NCBI RefSeq assembly: GCF_041687175.1
Contig: NZ_JAWLCK010000050.1
Coordinates: 1-19,651 of the forward strand
Direction of reading: 5' to 3'
From: Lutispora sp041687175
GTDB lineage: Bacteria > Bacillota > Clostridia > Lutisporales > Lutisporaceae
DNA length: 19,651 bases
Below the pieces are notes generated by a model. It saw nothing but the letters and a program-made list of their open reading frames with translations. It did not search any database and was not told where the DNA came from. The position numbers and the translations under genes were made by a program. The number at the start of each line of letters is the position of its first letter. Position 1 is the stretch's first letter. Below are positions 17,819 through 19,651 of the stretch, one piece after another.

Positions 17819-17847
17819 ATTCTACAATGTACTAAAGTACAGTCTAA
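17819..17847 (-). promoter_or_regulatory. Promoter region of the protein A-protein B operon with a palindrome
   Basis: TTAGAC (17847-17842) and TAGAAT (17824-17819) are 17 nt apart. The spacer contains a perfect inverted repeat, TGTACT-TT-AGTACA (17841-17828). An alternative promoter, TTGTAG (17827-17822) with TATTAT (17804-17799), also has a 17-nt spacer; the palindrome would then sit just upstream of its -35. In either case a protein bound to the palindrome could touch the polymerase. The -35 abuts the U-tract of the response regulator terminator. Confidence 0.5.
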
Positions 17848-17881
17848 ATAAAAAATACAGCCGTATTACATGGCTGTATTT
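17847..17881 (-). terminator. Intrinsic terminator of the two-component operon
   Basis: A 10-bp stem, AAATACAGCC / GGCTGTATTT, with a 9-nt loop continues into TTTTTTATTT. The 5' arm overlaps the TAA stop of the response regulator. It separates the kinase/regulator transcript from the giant protein operon. Confidence 0.92.
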
Positions 17882-18545
17882 ATGTTTTCTCAACAAGACC
17901 TATCCGGGCAGCATATGCAATCACCTGTGCTCTGTTTTCCAAGTGCATAAGTTCTATTATTCTTCCCATATGATACTTCACTGTTCGTTCTGTAAGACCC
18001 AATGTATCTCCAACTTCCTTATAGGTTATTCCTTTAGCCACCATCTCCAATATTTCCAATTGTCTTTCTGTAAGCTGCATTCTTTGATTATTCTGCTGAT
18101 ACTTTCTTGTAGCAGTATTTTTATGACAGTTATTGCTCTTGAACTCTTTCAAAAGCTGAGAAGCTAAACCCTTTGAAAGAGGAACCTCTCCTTTATCAAG
18201 ATCATTCAGCATACCTACCAGTTCCCTGGCATTAGTACTTTTTAGTAAATATCCTGAGGCTCCATACTTTATTGCATCGAAAATATCTTCATCCTCATCA
18301 GATGTAGTAAGCATCACAATCTTTATATCTGGCATTTCGGCCTTAATCAGCTTTAATGCATCTATTCCGCTGCATTCAGGCATCTTTATGTCCATCAATA
18401 TAATGTCTGGACTTAGTACACGAGCCTGTTCAAGGGCTTCCATTCCATTTTGGGCTATACCTGCAATATCTATTCCATAGGTTTCAAGAAGGTACTTAAG
18501 TCCTTCCAGAAATAACGGGTGGTCATCTACAAGCATCAATCTCAT
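17880..18545 (-). CDS. NarL/FixJ-family response regulator transcription factor
   Basis: This 221-aa DNA-binding response regulator is expected to be phosphorylated by the kinase encoded just upstream. The receiver domain (1-120) has the acidic pair Asp7/Asp8, phospho-acceptor Asp52 in MDIKMP, Thr80 or Thr81, and Lys102 in LLKST. A linker of about 35 residues, rich in Asn, Gln and Lys, leads to a LuxR-type helix-turn-helix (about 157-218) with LTERQLEILEMVAKG and TERTVKYHMGRI. The ATG at 18545 is 5 nt after the kinase stop. Its ribosome binding site GGAGGTG lies in the last codons of the kinase, which suggests translational coupling. The target is not shown by sequence. The downstream giant-protein operon, with its palindromic promoter region, is the nearest candidate. 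Confidence 0.95.
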   Translation of the reverse strand: MRLMLVDDHPLFLEGLKYLLETYGIDIAGIAQNGMEALEQARVLSPDIILMDIKMPECSGIDALKLIKAEMPDIKIVMLTTSDEDEDIFDAIKYGASGYLLKSTNARELVGMLNDLDKGEVPLSKGLASQLLKEFKSNNCHKNTATRKYQQNNQRMQLTERQLEILEMVAKGITYKEVGDTLGLTERTVKYHMGRIIELMHLENRAQVIAYAARIGLVEKT

Positions 18546-18550
18546 TTTTA

Positions 18551-19651
18551 TTACACCTCCTCCAGAGGCAAATGAAGGATGATTCTGCTGCCTTCTCCTG
18601 ATGAAGATTGTATATCAAGTTGAGCATCTATCTCTGCCGCTCTTTCTCTCATTATCTTCAACCCATAGTGCTTATCAGATTCTTTGCATAAACTGCTGTC
18701 AAATCCTTTACCATAGTCCTCTATGATAATACATAGTACCTGTGTTGCTATTGAAAAACACACTCTTACATAATCTACTTCTGCATGTTTCCCTACATTA
18801 TTCAGAGCTTCCTTTATGATATTAAAGATGTTAAGCCTCGTAATTGGTTCCAGCTTCTCACCTGTAAATCCGTCTGGTATTTCCAGTTTCACATGTATAC
18901 CTGTCCTGTTTTCAAATTTGGTTATCTCCTTCTGCAGTGCAGTTATAAAATCTTTCTCCCTAAAGACTTCACTTCTGGCATTGTGTATGTATTCCCTTAT
19001 TTCGTTGTGGGCATCCTGAGTGACATCTACTAATCTGTCAAGCTTTCCGGAAGCAACTTCTACGCCGGCATTTAAAAGCTCCTGTCTGATACCCTGAGCC
19101 TGAAGGTTAATAAACCCCAGCACTTGGCTTAGATTATCATGCATGTCCTTAACCATTCTCTCCCTCTCTGCTGTTACAGCAAGCTTCCATTGTTGCTTTA
19201 AAAACTCATTCTCCGACTCTTTTTTTTCAGTTACATCATATATAACTGCAAGCCTTCCTATAATCATGTCCTTATTGTCCGTGAGGGGAGAAAACATTGC
19301 TTCGTAAATCTTTGTATATCCAATGGTATTTATTGAAAATTCTGTGTAACTGATGTCCTTGTCCAAGCATGCTTTAACCAACTCCGGGATTTCATTGCAG
19401 GCTTCTTCAATTCTCTTGGTAGATAACTGTGCAGCATTCACTCCTAACATCTTTGCAAATGCTGGATTCACATCTAATATTCTATTCTGCAAATCAAAAA
19501 CCAGCACTCCTGCTTCCATTGTCTCAATTACAGTGGTACGAGCCAATGGTATCAAGTCAAACATCTTATATCGAAATATGCCCCATGTCATAATCAAACC
19601 TGCTGGTCCAAAAAATGCTGGTGTAATATCGAACCTTTTCACAGGACTTAT
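18551..19651 (-). CDS. Sensor histidine kinase, PAS-HisKA_3-HATPase (5' end outside window)
   Basis: This is the C-terminal part of a NarX/DegS-type kinase. The frame is open to the last base of the window (codons ATA AGT CCT GTG upstream), so the GTG at 19642 is not the true start and the N-terminus is missing. Counting from that GTG, residues 5-34 (FDITPAFFGPAGLIMTWGIF and on) look like the last membrane helix and exit of a 7TM-type sensor module. A PAS domain follows (about 35-140). The HisKA_3 dimerisation domain has phospho-acceptor His168 in ERERMVKDMHDN. The HATPase has the N-box IKEALNN (276-282), DYGKGFD (309-315) and GLKIMRERA (327-335). It is followed immediately by its response regulator. 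The signal sensed is unknown; a membrane sensor suggests an envelope or small-molecule cue, which is inference. Confidence 0.95.
   Translation of the reverse strand: MSPVKRFDITPAFFGPAGLIMTWGIFRYKMFDLIPLARTTVIETMEAGVLVFDLQNRILDVNPAFAKMLGVNAAQLSTKRIEEACNEIPELVKACLDKDISYTEFSINTIGYTKIYEAMFSPLTDNKDMIIGRLAVIYDVTEKKESENEFLKQQWKLAVTAERERMVKDMHDNLSQVLGFINLQAQGIRQELLNAGVEVASGKLDRLVDVTQDAHNEIREYIHNARSEVFREKDFITALQKEITKFENRTGIHVKLEIPDGFTGEKLEPITRLNIFNIIKEALNNVGKHAEVDYVRVCFSIATQVLCIIIEDYGKGFDSSLCKESDKHYGLKIMRERAAEIDAQLDIQSSSGEGSRIILHLPLEEV

Noticed and set aside
19640..19642. GTG start of the histidine kinase
   Set aside because: The frame stays open to the window edge, there is no ribosome binding site, and the protein begins in the middle of a membrane sensor module.

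Overview
The window is AT-rich and carries seven genes, all on the minus strand. It reads as the chromosome of a member of the Firmicutes, most likely a Clostridia-class anaerobe with an S-layer. The support is a glmS ribozyme before glmS, a T-box leader before argS, strong purine-rich ribosome binding sites, and a surface protein ending in three SLH modules. I cannot name the genus from sequence alone.

Reading in the direction of transcription (right to left): (1) 19651-17880 holds the 3' part of a sensor histidine kinase gene, truncated by the window edge, followed 5 nt later by a NarL/LuxR-type response regulator that ends in a strong intrinsic terminator. (2) 17850-5808 holds a new promoter region with a perfect 14-bp palindrome, then two giant exported proteins. 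Protein A (about 1968 aa) is a chain of Ig-like modules including ten tandem copies of one repeat. Protein B (1998 aa) is a multidomain surface protein with three C-terminal SLH modules. They are 12 nt apart and almost certainly cotranscribed. (3) 5811-3844 holds argS behind a T-box riboswitch whose predicted specifier is AGA (Arg). No terminator is visible between protein B and this leader. (4) 3808-2371 holds glmM with its own promoter and a hairpin directly after its stop. (5) 2170-83 holds the self-cleaving glmS ribozyme, an unexplained hairpin, and glmS. The first 48 bases carry two and a half copies of a 20-bp direct repeat.

glmM and glmS work together: GlmS makes glucosamine-6-phosphate, GlmM isomerises it to glucosamine-1-phosphate for UDP-GlcNAc and cell wall synthesis, and the ribozyme feeds the product level back on glmS mRNA. 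The A/B pair is the accessory, poorly described part. B has a cell-wall anchoring signal and A has none that I can see, so A may be retained through B or released. The two-component system upstream is a candidate regulator of A/B, by proximity only.
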